Source: Halohasta litorea
GTDB taxonomy: Archaea; Halobacteriota; Halobacteria; Halobacteriales; Haloferacaceae
Direction: 5' to 3'
DNA: 64,000 bases
NCBI RefSeq assembly: GCF_024494645.1
Contig: NZ_JANHDJ010000003.1
Location: 1-64,000, forward strand
Part shown: positions 17,340-25,852 of the stretch, piece after piece
Position numbering within the stretch: the first letter of the stretch is position 1
How the letters are laid out: each line of letters starts with the position of its first letter
The notes under the pieces: generated by a model
What the model was told of the DNA's origin: nothing
The model's database searches: none
What the model saw: the letters and a program-made list of their open reading frames with translations, nothing else
Program-made: the position numbers and the translations under genes

Positions 17340-18305
17340 ATGGACGCAATTGTTCTTGCCGGTGGCTATGCCACCCGAATGTGGCCGATTACACGGAACC
17401 GACCGAAGATGCTGCTGCCCGTCGGCGAGACGACGGTGATCGACAAAACACTCGAACAGCTCGAAGACGACGAGGAGATCCAGGACGTCTATATCAGTAC
17501 CAACGAGCGGTTCGCCGCCGACTTCGAGAACTACGTCGACGAGCAGGGCTACCAGAAGCCCGAACTGTCGGTCGAAGACACCAGCGACGAGGACGAGAAG
17601 TTCGGCGTCGTCGGCGCACTCGCCCAGCTGATCGACCGCGAAGGTCTCGACGACGACCTACTCATCATCGCCGGTGACAACATGGTCGGCTTCGATATCG
17701 CGGACTTCGTCGACTTCTTCGAGGACAAGGAGTCTCCCGTGCTTGCGGCCTACGACGTCGGCGACCGCGAACGCGCCAAATCCTACGGGCTGGTCGAACT
17801 CGACGACGACGAGGTCGTCAACTTCCAGGAGAAACCCGACGAGCCGAAGACGACGCTCGCGTCGATCGCCTGCTATGCGTTCCCGGCGGACGTGCTGCCG
17901 AAGTTCGACACCTATCTCGCCGACGACCAGAACCCCGACGAGCCCGGCTGGTTCCTCCAGTGGCTCCAGGACCGACAGTCAGTCTACGCCTTCACCTTCG
18001 AGGACGTCTGGTTCGACATCGGCGAGGCCGCGGCCTACCTCGACGCCGTCGACTGGAAGCTCGGCGGCGAGCCGCTGGTCGCCGACGATGCGACCGTCGA
18101 AAACAGCGAGCTGAACGGCTCGACCCACGTGATGTCCGGCGCAACCGTCAAAGACTCGACGGTCACCGACTCGCTGGTCTTCCCCGATGCCCATGTCGAG
18201 GACGCCGAACTGACCGACACGGTCTTCGACGAGAAGGCGAGTATCGAGGGGATCGACCTCACCGACAGCCTCGTCGGCTCCTACAGCCAGCTCGGCGACG
18301 AGTAG
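17340..18305 (+). CDS. Sugar nucleotidyltransferase (AglF/glucose-1-phosphate uridylyl/thymidylyltransferase type)
   Basis: This 321-residue enzyme has the pyrophosphorylase signature LAGGYATRMWPIT (6-18), KMLLPV, a metal-binding Asp in IIAGDNMVG and VNFQEKP. The C-terminal part has degenerate beta-helix repeats (VADDATVENSELNGSTHV, ATVKDSTVTDS) but no complete acetyltransferase domain. In Haloferax the related AglF makes UDP-glucose for S-layer N-glycosylation. The exact nucleotide and sugar cannot be fixed here. It diverges from glmM. Confidence 0.85.
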   Translation: MDAIVLAGGYATRMWPITRNRPKMLLPVGETTVIDKTLEQLEDDEEIQDVYISTNERFAADFENYVDEQGYQKPELSVEDTSDEDEKFGVVGALAQLIDREGLDDDLLIIAGDNMVGFDIADFVDFFEDKESPVLAAYDVGDRERAKSYGLVELDDDEVVNFQEKPDEPKTTLASIACYAFPADVLPKFDTYLADDQNPDEPGWFLQWLQDRQSVYAFTFEDVWFDIGEAAAYLDAVDWKLGGEPLVADDATVENSELNGSTHVMSGATVKDSTVTDSLVFPDAHVEDAELTDTVFDEKASIEGIDLTDSLVGSYSQLGDE

Positions 18306-18371
18306 CGCACTCCGCCTTCGGACCGCATTTTAGTACCGCTGCAATGCCCGATAGTCGACTCCTACCAGCCG

Positions 18372-19625
18372 TTAGGCGGTATCTACTCGTTCGGTAACCA
18401 CGGTGACCGGGACGTCGACGTCGGTCTCCTGTCGAATCCGCTCACGTATCGTCGCGGCAGTCGGTGGAGAATCGCCGTAGACGTGGACTGTTACTTCGGT
18501 CGGCTGCTGGGAGAGGAGGTCCGCGCGGTACTCGAAGTCGACGCCGAGCAGCTGGTCTGTGGTGTCGGCGGCGATTGCCTCGACTTGCTGTTCGAAAGCC
18601 GCGTTCTCGCGGGCGTCGAGCGAACTCACCGCCAGAAACGAGGTGAGAACGAGCACCGCCAGCCCGAAGACGACCAACCGACCGACCGTCGCCCGCCGGG
18701 CCTGCTGGGCGTCGTACCAGTGGGTCGGGTTGTAGCGTTTGATCCAGATGGTGACGATCCCCGCAATGTTGATCGACAGCAGATTGACCAGCACCAACAC
18801 ACCGGCCCCGAAGGCGAGTCGGGGGTCTGCGTAGGCGATGCCGAGGCCCACCGAGGCGGCGGGCGGCATCAAGGCAACCGCGATCATCACGCCGACCAGC
18901 GCCTCGTCGGCCCCCGAGGTCAGCGACAGCGCCCCGGCGGTTCCGGCCCCGAGAGCGATCGCCAGCGCCAGGAGTCCAGGATGGGCGCGTTCGGCGACCT
19001 GCTGGATCAACAGCAGTTCGAGCTCCGGTGCGAGCACCGCCCGGTAGCTGAGCGCGAACAGCGTCGCGCTCAGGACGGCGACCGCCAGCCCGATCACCTG
19101 CGAGCGGACGCCCTCCCAGAACAGCGCGTTGTCGTCGTCGTTGATGACGGTTCCGACACAGGAGGCCATCGCGGGGCCGATCAGCGGCGCGATGACCATC
19201 GAGCCGACGACGACCGCCGCGCTGTCCTGGAGCAGTCCGGCGGTGGCGACGATGGCGCTGATGATCGTCAACACGAGGTAGTTGGTCGTGGATCGGGAGA
19301 GGTTCCGGGCCTTGGTTCGGAGTTCGTCACGGGAGATCCGTTCGTCTTCGGCGTCGTCGTTTGCTTCTTGTTGCTCCTCGAACTGCTCGGAGATGATCGT
19401 CTCGACATCGGTGACGACCATATAGCCGTCGCGTTCGACACCGACATCCCGGAGTTGGTCGATGATGCCCTCGACAGCGTCCGATTCGGCGGGGATGTAG
19501 ACGATGTCGCTGAACCCCGAGGTCGATGTCTCGGAGGTCATCGCAAACTCGATTTCTTCGGCATCGAGGATCTCGATGACGGTCTCGCGTTTCCCCTCCG
19601 GAATGAGTGTCTGAATCAGTCGCAT
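18372..19625 (-). CDS. TIGR00341/DUF389 family membrane protein
   Basis: This is a 417-residue protein. The N-terminal soluble part (MRLIQTLIPEGKRETVIEIL, 1-105) has a ferredoxin-like look and an acidic linker. About six to seven membrane segments follow, with the family-type SAAVVVGSMVIAPLIGPAMA. A periplasmic or C-terminal soluble domain (about 325-417) ends the protein. The function of the family is unproven; it is often considered transport-related. It begins 5 bp after the antiporter gene on the same strand, so they share a transcript. Confidence 0.85.
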   Translation of the reverse strand: MRLIQTLIPEGKRETVIEILDAEEIEFAMTSETSTSGFSDIVYIPAESDAVEGIIDQLRDVGVERDGYMVVTDVETIISEQFEEQQEANDDAEDERISRDELRTKARNLSRSTTNYLVLTIISAIVATAGLLQDSAAVVVGSMVIAPLIGPAMASCVGTVINDDDNALFWEGVRSQVIGLAVAVLSATLFALSYRAVLAPELELLLIQQVAERAHPGLLALAIALGAGTAGALSLTSGADEALVGVMIAVALMPPAASVGLGIAYADPRLAFGAGVLVLVNLLSINIAGIVTIWIKRYNPTHWYDAQQARRATVGRLVVFGLAVLVLTSFLAVSSLDARENAAFEQQVEAIAADTTDQLLGVDFEYRADLLSQQPTEVTVHVYGDSPPTAATIRERIRQETDVDVPVTVVTERVDTA

Positions 19626-19630
19626 AGGTG

Positions 19631-20836
19631 TTAGCTGGCTGGCTCAGGCTGGCTGGTTCGGTCGGGAATGAGTCCTTCGAACGTATCAGAGTACTGCATA
19701 CAGACGGTCCCGAGAATACTCATCGAGAGGACATACCCCACGGCGAAGGCCGGAATCGTCTCGGTGAGCACCGGCCCGGTTCCGGCGGCCGCAACCGTCG
19801 CGATGATCAGCGAGAACTCCCCGCGGGTGACCATCCCAGCGCCGACCCGCACCGACCGGGTGTGGCTCAGCTCGTAGACCCGGCCGCTCCAGTACCCGCT
19901 GAGGAGTTTGGTCGGCGTCGAGGCGAGGATGGCGACCGCCAGATAGCCAGCGACGCCGACGATCAAAAGCGGGTCGGTGATGAGGCCGATCCAGAAGAAA
20001 AAGATCGCCGCAAACAGGTCGCGGATCGGCTCCAGGAGCCGCTCCAGTTCGTGGACGTGGGTCGTCGAACTGAACGCCATCCCGATAAAGAAGGCCGCGA
20101 CGGCCTCGCTGACACCGAGTGCGAGCGCCGCCCCCGCCACGAGGATCGTGACGCCGACCGCTCGGAGCAGGAAGTACTCGTGAGAGTCGGTGGCGAGCAA
20201 CCGCTCGAAGAGCCCGTTGCCGTACTGGACGAGCAACAGAAGGAGGAAAATAAAGCCGAGAGCGATCCCGACCGACTGGGCGGCCGCACCGATATCGCCG
20301 CCGCCGATGACGATCGCCGAGACGACCGCGAGATAGACGGCGATAAACAGGTCCTCGAAGACGAGCGTGCCGAGCATCGGGTTGGCCTCGTCGTTGGCGA
20401 TCCAGCCGAGATCGATCAGCGATTTGGTGATGATCGCACTCGACGAGATATAAATGATGCCAGCCAGCAGGGTTGCGGCGATGAGATCGCCGAAGAACAG
20501 ATAGCCGAGGGCGAAGCCGACCGGGAAGTTGATCCCCAGATCGATCAGTCCGGCTTTCCCGATCAACTGGCGGCTTTCGAGCAGCCGGTCGAGGTTGAAT
20601 TCGAGCCCGAGGAAAAAGAGGAGGAACACGATCCCGAGCTCCGCGCCGATCCCGATAAACTCGGTGTTTTGGATGTAGGGGAGATCGAGGCGACCGACGA
20701 CAAAGGGGCTGCAGATGATCCCGGCAATAATATAAAACGGGATCACCGACAGGCCGATCCGTTTGGCCAGCAGGCCACAGAGCGCGACGGCGGTGAACAA
20801 CGCGCCGACTTCCAACAGGAGGGTGTCACCAGCCAT
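19631..20836 (-). CDS. CPA2-type cation:proton antiporter (KhtU/KefB-like membrane subunit)
   Basis: This 401-residue integral membrane protein has about 12 segments. Characteristic CPA2 pieces are GIVFLLFFLGLEFNLDRL, ISSSAIITKSLIDLG and LGTLVFEDLFIAVYLAVVSA, the last with the acidic residue of the ion path. It lacks a fused RCK/TrkA domain. The regulatory function is supplied by the divergent KhtT-like gene at 20982. It should exchange K+ or Na+ for protons. TIGR00341 follows in the same operon. Confidence 0.88.
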   Translation of the reverse strand: MAGDTLLLEVGALFTAVALCGLLAKRIGLSVIPFYIIAGIICSPFVVGRLDLPYIQNTEFIGIGAELGIVFLLFFLGLEFNLDRLLESRQLIGKAGLIDLGINFPVGFALGYLFFGDLIAATLLAGIIYISSSAIITKSLIDLGWIANDEANPMLGTLVFEDLFIAVYLAVVSAIVIGGGDIGAAAQSVGIALGFIFLLLLLVQYGNGLFERLLATDSHEYFLLRAVGVTILVAGAALALGVSEAVAAFFIGMAFSSTTHVHELERLLEPIRDLFAAIFFFWIGLITDPLLIVGVAGYLAVAILASTPTKLLSGYWSGRVYELSHTRSVRVGAGMVTRGEFSLIIATVAAAGTGPVLTETIPAFAVGYVLSMSILGTVCMQYSDTFEGLIPDRTSQPEPAS

Positions 20837-20948
20837 TGTAGAGGTAGTCGATACTGTGAGTTCGGACCTGATAAGGGTGTGCGAATCGAGTCGGCGAGCC
20901 GATCACCTCTCGGCAGGATCGACGACTCGGTCGGCGGTCAACCGGGTG

Positions 20949-20957
20949 AATACTTAT
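20949..20957 (+). promoter_or_regulatory. TATA-like element for the KhtT-like gene
   Basis: AATACTTAT lies about 29 bases before the ATG at 20982. It argues against the in-frame ATG at 20961, which would be only a few bases away. Confidence 0.5.
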
Positions 20958-20981
20958 TCGATGGTCCGCACAGTATCGGAT

Positions 20982-21470
20982 ATGGAGATCTCCGAGACGG
21001 ACCTGCCGGGCGTCGGCAAGCGGTTCGAGCTGCCGGTCCACGACGGCTCGTCGCTCGTCGTCGTGATCCACAACACCGGCAAACACGAGGTATTTAAAAA
21101 AGAGCACGCGGATGCGGACGCCGACCGCGTGATCGAACTCAGCGAGGCCGAAGCCGAGGCCTTCGGATCGATCCTCGAAGACGTCCATTTCCAGCCCAGC
21201 GAGACAGATATGAGTTCGACGACGATCGGCGGCGACACCGTTATCGAGTGGTATACCCTCGACGAGGAGTCGCCACTGGCTGGGACGACACTCGAAGAAA
21301 GCGACATTCGGGACGAAACGGGCGTGACCGTGATCGCCGTCGAACGGGGACCGGATGCCTTCCCCAGCCCGAATCCGAGCTTCGAGTTCGAAGTCGGGGA
21401 CACCCTAGTGACGATCGGCCGGAGCGACGAGCAGGCCGCACTCGAATCGCGGCTCGGCAAGGCCGACTGA
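20982..21470 (+). CDS. KhtT-like regulatory subunit of a cation:proton antiporter (RCK_C domain)
   Basis: This is a 162-residue cytoplasmic protein. The N-terminal half (MEISETDLPGVGKRFEL, VVVIHNTGKHEVF) matches the KhtT-type domain; the C-terminal half (IEWYTLDEESPLAGTTLEES ... FEFEVGDTLVTIGRSDE) is an RCK_C/TrkA_C domain. In Bacillus, KhtT gates the KhtU K+/H+ antiporter and its RCK_C domain binds c-di-AMP. It diverges from the antiporter gene across 145 bp. Ligand binding here is inference. Confidence 0.85.
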   Translation: MEISETDLPGVGKRFELPVHDGSSLVVVIHNTGKHEVFKKEHADADADRVIELSEAEAEAFGSILEDVHFQPSETDMSSTTIGGDTVIEWYTLDEESPLAGTTLEESDIRDETGVTVIAVERGPDAFPSPNPSFEFEVGDTLVTIGRSDEQAALESRLGKAD

Positions 21471-21518
21471 GCCGGACCGAACCGAGCGATTGACACGGCT
21501 GGCACACCAACGGGCGGT

Positions 21519-21740
21519 ATGGCCGAGACGAACCTCCAGGAATTCCTCAGCTCCGATACCATCCTGTTGGCACTAATCCTGTTCGTCGGCATCGCAGGCT
21601 CCGGCGTCGCCCGCTGGGGGCTTGGACAGCTCGGACTCGACACCCTCGGGATGATCGTCTTCGTGATGGGGTACGGTGGGATGGTATTCGTCCTTTGGTA
21701 TGGCTGGATTCGACCGCTGGATATTACCGGTCCCCAGTAG
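21519..21740 (+). CDS. Small two-segment membrane protein, unknown function
   Basis: This 73-residue protein has two hydrophobic segments (about 15-33 and 43-63) joined by a short loop containing ARWGLGQLGLD, and ends RPLDITGPQ. It lies 48 bp after the KhtT-like gene on the same strand. I do not recognise the family. Length and hydropathy suggest a subunit or regulator of a membrane complex, which is speculation. Confidence 0.65.
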   Translation: MAETNLQEFLSSDTILLALILFVGIAGSGVARWGLGQLGLDTLGMIVFVMGYGGMVFVLWYGWIRPLDITGPQ

Positions 21741-21824
21741 TCGCCCACCCGGCTTGCAGGACCCCAGTTAGTCGCCCGAAGAACGGAAGTTTAATGCGGG
21801 TTTCACCGCGACCTACGAACAAGA

Positions 21825-22073
21825 ATGCTGCCGCTATTCGTCGACTCGATCCTCCTGGACTACAACATCGGGCAGATCATGCTAGTGGGGTTCGTCCTGA
21901 CGACCCTCGGGGCGCTCCCACTGAAATCCCAGCAGGTAATCGGGCTCAACACGATCCTCTTCGGCGTGATTTTCGTCCTGACGCCCTCGACGTTGATGCC
22001 CAGTTACTACCTGTTTTTGGGCCTCACGCTCATCGTGATCGGGCCGCTGGTGTATGTCACTGCCGACGGCTAA
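21825..22073 (+). CDS. Small membrane protein, unknown function
   Basis: This 82-residue protein has three hydrophobic stretches (about 14-33, 40-54 and 60-79) with few charges and a short polar ending TADG. It lies between another micro-membrane protein and homoserine kinase. The start is the ATG at 21825. No family is recognised. Confidence 0.65.
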   Translation: MLPLFVDSILLDYNIGQIMLVGFVLTTLGALPLKSQQVIGLNTILFGVIFVLTPSTLMPSYYLFLGLTLIVIGPLVYVTADG

Positions 22074-22176
22074 TCGCTGTGGGGATGCCGAAGGGGTGGC
22101 CGACCAGCCGCCAACACCGGGGAGATCGTCGGCCCGGTTCGCTATCTTTTTGGGGTAACTACGATAACCCAGCCGC

Positions 22177-23052
22177 ATGATCACGGTTCGAGCGCCGGCG
22201 ACGAGCGCCAACCTCGGCAGCGGCTTCGACGTCTTCGGGGTTGCCCTCGATCGCCCGGCCGACGTGATCCGTGTCGAACGCGCCGACCGGACCACGATCG
22301 AAATCACGGGCGTCGGGAGCCAGTACATCCCGACAGACCCCGACAAAAACACCGTTGGCGCGGTCGTCGACGCCCTCGAAGCCCCCGCCCGCATCGAGAT
22401 CGACAAGGGCGTCCGGCCCGCTTCGGGACTCGGCTCGTCGGCCGCCAGCGCCGCCGGTGCGGCGGTCGCACTCAACGAGCTGTACGATCGGGGGCTCTCG
22501 CGGGAGGAACTCGTCCCGATCGCTGCGGAGGGCGAGGCCGTCGTCTCCGGGACCGCCCACGCCGACAACGTCGCCCCCTCGATCCTCGGCGGCTTTACGA
22601 TCGCCACCGGCGACGGCGTCCACTCGGTGGAAGCCGACATCCCACTCGTTGCCTGTCTCCCCGAGATCGCCGTGTCGACGCGGGACGCCCGCGAGGTCGT
22701 CCCCGAGACCGCGAGCATGGAGCAGTTGGTCGAGACCGTCGGCAACGCCGCGACGCTCACGATGGGGATGTGTCAGTCCGACCCCGAGCTCGTCGGCCGT
22801 GGGATGGCTGACCCACTGGTGACGCCTGCGCGGGCGAAACTGATTACGGGGTACGAGGCAGTCTCGCAGGCCGCCCGCGAGGCGGGAGCAGTTGGCGTCA
22901 CTGTCAGCGGAGCAGGACCCTCGCTGCTCGCGGTCTGTCGGGACGACCAGCGGCGTGCGGTAGCGACCGCGATGCTCGATGCGTTCGCGGATGAAGGCGT
23001 CGAGGCTCGCGCCTACCAGACGCGCGTGAGCCGCGGCGCGACGCTGTTCTGA
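22177..23052 (+). CDS. thrB: Homoserine kinase
   Basis: This is a 291-residue GHMP kinase. The N-terminus VRAPATSANLGSGFDVFGVAL, the ATP-binding loop ASGLGSSAASAAGAAVA and the C-terminal VGVTVSGAGPSLLAVC are the three GHMP motifs with homoserine-kinase wording (HADNVAPSILGGF). It phosphorylates homoserine on the way to threonine. No other threonine gene is adjacent. The length is close to the family norm. Confidence 0.92.
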   Translation: MITVRAPATSANLGSGFDVFGVALDRPADVIRVERADRTTIEITGVGSQYIPTDPDKNTVGAVVDALEAPARIEIDKGVRPASGLGSSAASAAGAAVALNELYDRGLSREELVPIAAEGEAVVSGTAHADNVAPSILGGFTIATGDGVHSVEADIPLVACLPEIAVSTRDAREVVPETASMEQLVETVGNAATLTMGMCQSDPELVGRGMADPLVTPARAKLITGYEAVSQAAREAGAVGVTVSGAGPSLLAVCRDDQRRAVATAMLDAFADEGVEARAYQTRVSRGATLF

Positions 23053-23118
23053 GACAAACGGAACGCTACCTATCAGTAGTTTCAAAACTCCTATAGTCTG
23101 ATTCGGCCAAGAGCCGCT

Positions 23119-24783
23119 GTGATACCCGATCTCTCCGGCCGGTTCGAGACGGTGTCGACCGGCCCACATCTCGCAAAACGGATCGCCCTCCTGGTCGCCG
23201 CCTGTGGCCTCCTCTATGTCCTGCGGCCCCTTGTTCACGGGCTCGTCTACCCGATCGTCTACTCGCCGACCGGGCTGCTCGTCGGCGGGGTGACGATCCT
23301 CGTGGCGGTTGGCCTCTGGCTCGCGCCGCCGCTGCGAACCGAGGGCCGAGACGTCGACGGCGGCTCGCTGGGACTGTTTTTAAGCGATTCGGCGGTGTTG
23401 AAACTCTACCTGGTAGGAACGATCTTCGGCATCACCGTCCTGATCGGCTTCCTCTACTCGGTTCCGGCCGGGATGGTCGCCGAGGCGACGCTGGCCGACC
23501 GGACGATGAGTGACAGCGAGCCGATCGACGGCTTCCCCGAGATCAACGCCGACAACCCCCGGATCGTCCCCCGGGCGGTCGCCGACGTCCAGACACGGGG
23601 GTCGACCTCGTACCGGACCCACCGGCTGGGGCCGAGCGACATCGCCCGGGCCGAAGACGGCACGCTGGCGTGGTCCTACGCCATCGAACCCGACGGCCCG
23701 CGGAACAAGCTGCTGAGCAATCAGCGCGGCGTCCTGCTGTCGGATATGACCCGGATGGAAAACCGATCGATCACGGCCTACGACGACCAACAGTTCGCGG
23801 TCGGCGAGGGGATGTACCTCCAGCGCGGGGCCGACTGGAACCTGAAGTCGACCGACTTCCTGACGCGGTACTACGACGACGCCGTCGAGTTCACCCACAA
23901 CGGGACCGCCTACATGTACTACCCCAAAACGGGCCACGAGTGGCAGCTGACGCCGATCCCCCACACCGTTCCGGTCTGGGACGGCGGCGCACTCATCAGC
24001 CCGGACGGGACAATCACCCACCTGACGCCCCAGCAAGCACAGGAAAACGAGATCCTGGAGGGCCAGCGGCTCTACCCGCTTTATAATACGGAGCGAGAAA
24101 TGGGCTCACTTGGCTTCCGCAACGGGATCATCAACCAACTGCCGGTCGTCGGCGCACACGAAAACGAGGTCGAAGTCGCCGAGCTGCCCGCCGGGGCTGG
24201 CAACAACCAGCCGTTCGTGATCGACCTCGACGGCGAGCGGATGAGCTACGTCACCGCCATGGAGCCCTACGGCGAGGATTCTAGAGGTCTCGACGAGATA
24301 TTCTTTGTCGACGCCACGACCGGCGAGAGCCGGTATTTCGCCTCCGAGGGCGAGACGCTCACCGGCCCCGAGCGGGCGATGGGGATCGTCCGGTCGGCGG
24401 ACTCACAGACCGGCTGGGGTGACAACTTCGTCGTCGTCGAGCCGGTTCCGGTGTTCATCAACGACGAGCTGTGGTGGCACAGCAAAGTCGTCCCAACCGA
24501 CAACACGGATATCAGCCGCAACGTGTTCGTCAACGCCGACAGCGGCGAGGCGGTCTCACTCATGACCACCGAGGCAGTGCAGTCGTTCCTTGCCGGTGAG
24601 GACGTCGACGACGAGCAGGTCGAGACCGAGCCAGCACCCGACAGCGAGGGTGTCGACTACTACATCGTCATCACCGACAGCAACGGCCAGGAGATCGAGC
24701 GGATTCCGGTTGGTCCCGACGAGAACCCGACGATCGAATACGTTCCGGCCAGCCAAACAGCTGAAAACAGTAGCGCGCCGTAA
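23119..24783 (+). CDS. Large membrane-anchored protein with extracytoplasmic domain, unknown function
   Basis: This 554-residue protein starts at a GTG. Three membrane segments lie in the first 120 residues (about 20-40, 53-72 and 92-114); the rest is one long soluble domain, probably outside the cell, rich in Asp, Gly and Tyr (YYDDAVEFTHNGTAYMYYPK, LWWHSKVVPT). The C-terminus is acidic and has SNGQEIERIPV. No catalytic motif is recognised. It converges with pdxS, 6 bp away. Confidence 0.75.
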   Translation: MIPDLSGRFETVSTGPHLAKRIALLVAACGLLYVLRPLVHGLVYPIVYSPTGLLVGGVTILVAVGLWLAPPLRTEGRDVDGGSLGLFLSDSAVLKLYLVGTIFGITVLIGFLYSVPAGMVAEATLADRTMSDSEPIDGFPEINADNPRIVPRAVADVQTRGSTSYRTHRLGPSDIARAEDGTLAWSYAIEPDGPRNKLLSNQRGVLLSDMTRMENRSITAYDDQQFAVGEGMYLQRGADWNLKSTDFLTRYYDDAVEFTHNGTAYMYYPKTGHEWQLTPIPHTVPVWDGGALISPDGTITHLTPQQAQENEILEGQRLYPLYNTEREMGSLGFRNGIINQLPVVGAHENEVEVAELPAGAGNNQPFVIDLDGERMSYVTAMEPYGEDSRGLDEIFFVDATTGESRYFASEGETLTGPERAMGIVRSADSQTGWGDNFVVVEPVPVFINDELWWHSKVVPTDNTDISRNVFVNADSGEAVSLMTTEAVQSFLAGEDVDDEQVETEPAPDSEGVDYYIVITDSNGQEIERIPVGPDENPTIEYVPASQTAENSSAP

Positions 24784-24789
24784 CCGTCG

Positions 24790-25698
24790 TTAGACGCCGC
24801 GGCCCTGCAGTCGCTCGTCGTCCGGAATCGAATCGTTCGACTGGCCCTTCATCCCGCCGCCAGCCTGGGTGGCAATCTCGGCGAGTCGGTCGGGGTCGTC
24901 CCAGTTGTTGACCGCCTCGACGATGGCGTTGCCCATCTGTTCTGGCTCCTCGGCTCCGAAGATTCCGGAGCCAACGAAGATGCCGTCACAGTCGTGGTGC
25001 ATCATCAACGCGGCGTCGGCTGGTGTTGCGATCCCACCGGCGGCGAAGTTGACTACGGGGAGTCGACCCATCTCGGCGGTTTCGTGGACGAGTTCGCGGG
25101 GTGCGCCGTGTTCGCGGGCCCACTTCTCACGCTCCTCGTGGTCGAGGCCTTCGATGGTCCGGATCTGGTTCATCATCGTCCGCTGGTGTTGGACGGCCTG
25201 ATTCACGTCGCCCGTGCCAGCCTCACCCTTGGTGCGGATCATCGCCGCGCCCTCGTGGATGCGTCGCAACGCCTCGGGGAGGTTCCGGGCCCCACAGACG
25301 AACGGCGAGGTAAAGTCGCGTTTATCGATGTGGTACTCGTCGTCGGCGGGCGTGAGGACCTCCGACTCGTCGATCATATCGACGCCGAGGGCTTCGAGGA
25401 TCTGGGCCTCGGTGTGGTGGCCGATCCTGGATTTCCCCATAACGGGGATCGACACTTCGTCGATGATCTCGGTGACGTTCGAGGGGTCGGGCATCCGGGC
25501 GACACCGCCGCGTTTGCGGATGTCCGCCGGGACGGCTTCGAGTGCCATCACGGCGACAGCACCGGCATCCTCGGCGATCCGCGCCTGTTCGGCGTTGACG
25601 ACATCCATGATGACGCCGCCCTTCTGCATCTGTGCAAAGCCGCGTTTCACCAACTCGGTGCCGCGCCGCAGCGTCCCGAGATCGGTTGGTTCCGACAT
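24790..25698 (-). CDS. pdxS: Pyridoxal 5'-phosphate synthase, PdxS subunit
   Basis: This 302-residue TIM-barrel enzyme makes PLP from ribose-5-P, glyceraldehyde-3-P and ammonia. [20 protein letters not shown] holds Asp32. VMGKSRIGH holds Lys89 and [11 protein letters not shown] holds Lys157, equivalent to the two covalent-catalysis lysines of the Bacillus enzyme. The partner glutaminase PdxT is not adjacent. A GGGTTAAGTG element about 30 bases upstream of 25698 could be its own promoter, separate from the r-protein operon. Confidence 0.95.
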   Translation of the reverse strand: MSEPTDLGTLRRGTELVKRGFAQMQKGGVIMDVVNAEQARIAEDAGAVAVMALEAVPADIRKRGGVARMPDPSNVTEIIDEVSIPVMGKSRIGHHTEAQILEALGVDMIDESEVLTPADDEYHIDKRDFTSPFVCGARNLPEALRRIHEGAAMIRTKGEAGTGDVNQAVQHQRTMMNQIRTIEGLDHEEREKWAREHGAPRELVHETAEMGRLPVVNFAAGGIATPADAALMMHHDCDGIFVGSGIFGAEEPEQMGNAIVEAVNNWDDPDRLAEIATQAGGGMKGQSNDSIPDDERLQGRGV

Positions 25699-25774
25699 GG
25701 ACTCTTGTTGGGTACGAACACACTTAACCCGTGTTCTTTTGGCGTTTGGTTGCTGTTGTCGGAAGGATCACCGA

Positions 25775-25806
25775 ACGGATCGACAGCTTTGCTGTCGACG
25801 ATCCGT
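25775..25806 (-). terminator. Long hairpin between secY and pdxS
   Basis: The 13-base arm at 25775-25787 pairs with 25791-25806 around a TTT loop, with three extra bases bulged in the right arm. It lies 46 bases past the secY stop on the transcribed strand and 77 bases before the pdxS start. It may end the r-protein transcript or act on pdxS expression; the sequence does not decide. Confidence 0.5.
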
Positions 25807-25826
25807 GGCCGCTGCTGTGAGGCGAT

Positions 25827-25842
25827 GAAATAAATAAAAACC
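25827..25842 (-). terminator. T-rich terminator after secY
   Basis: Read on the transcribed strand, GGTTTTTATTTATTTC begins 11 bases after the secY stop. Oligo-T tracts are the usual intrinsic termination signal in archaea. Confidence 0.65.
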
Positions 25843-25852
25843 GCAGAAGCAG

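Noticed and set aside
19628-21097. Plus-strand open frame of 489 codons
   Set aside because: It is antisense to the antiporter gene, with a highly charged repetitive product and no family features.
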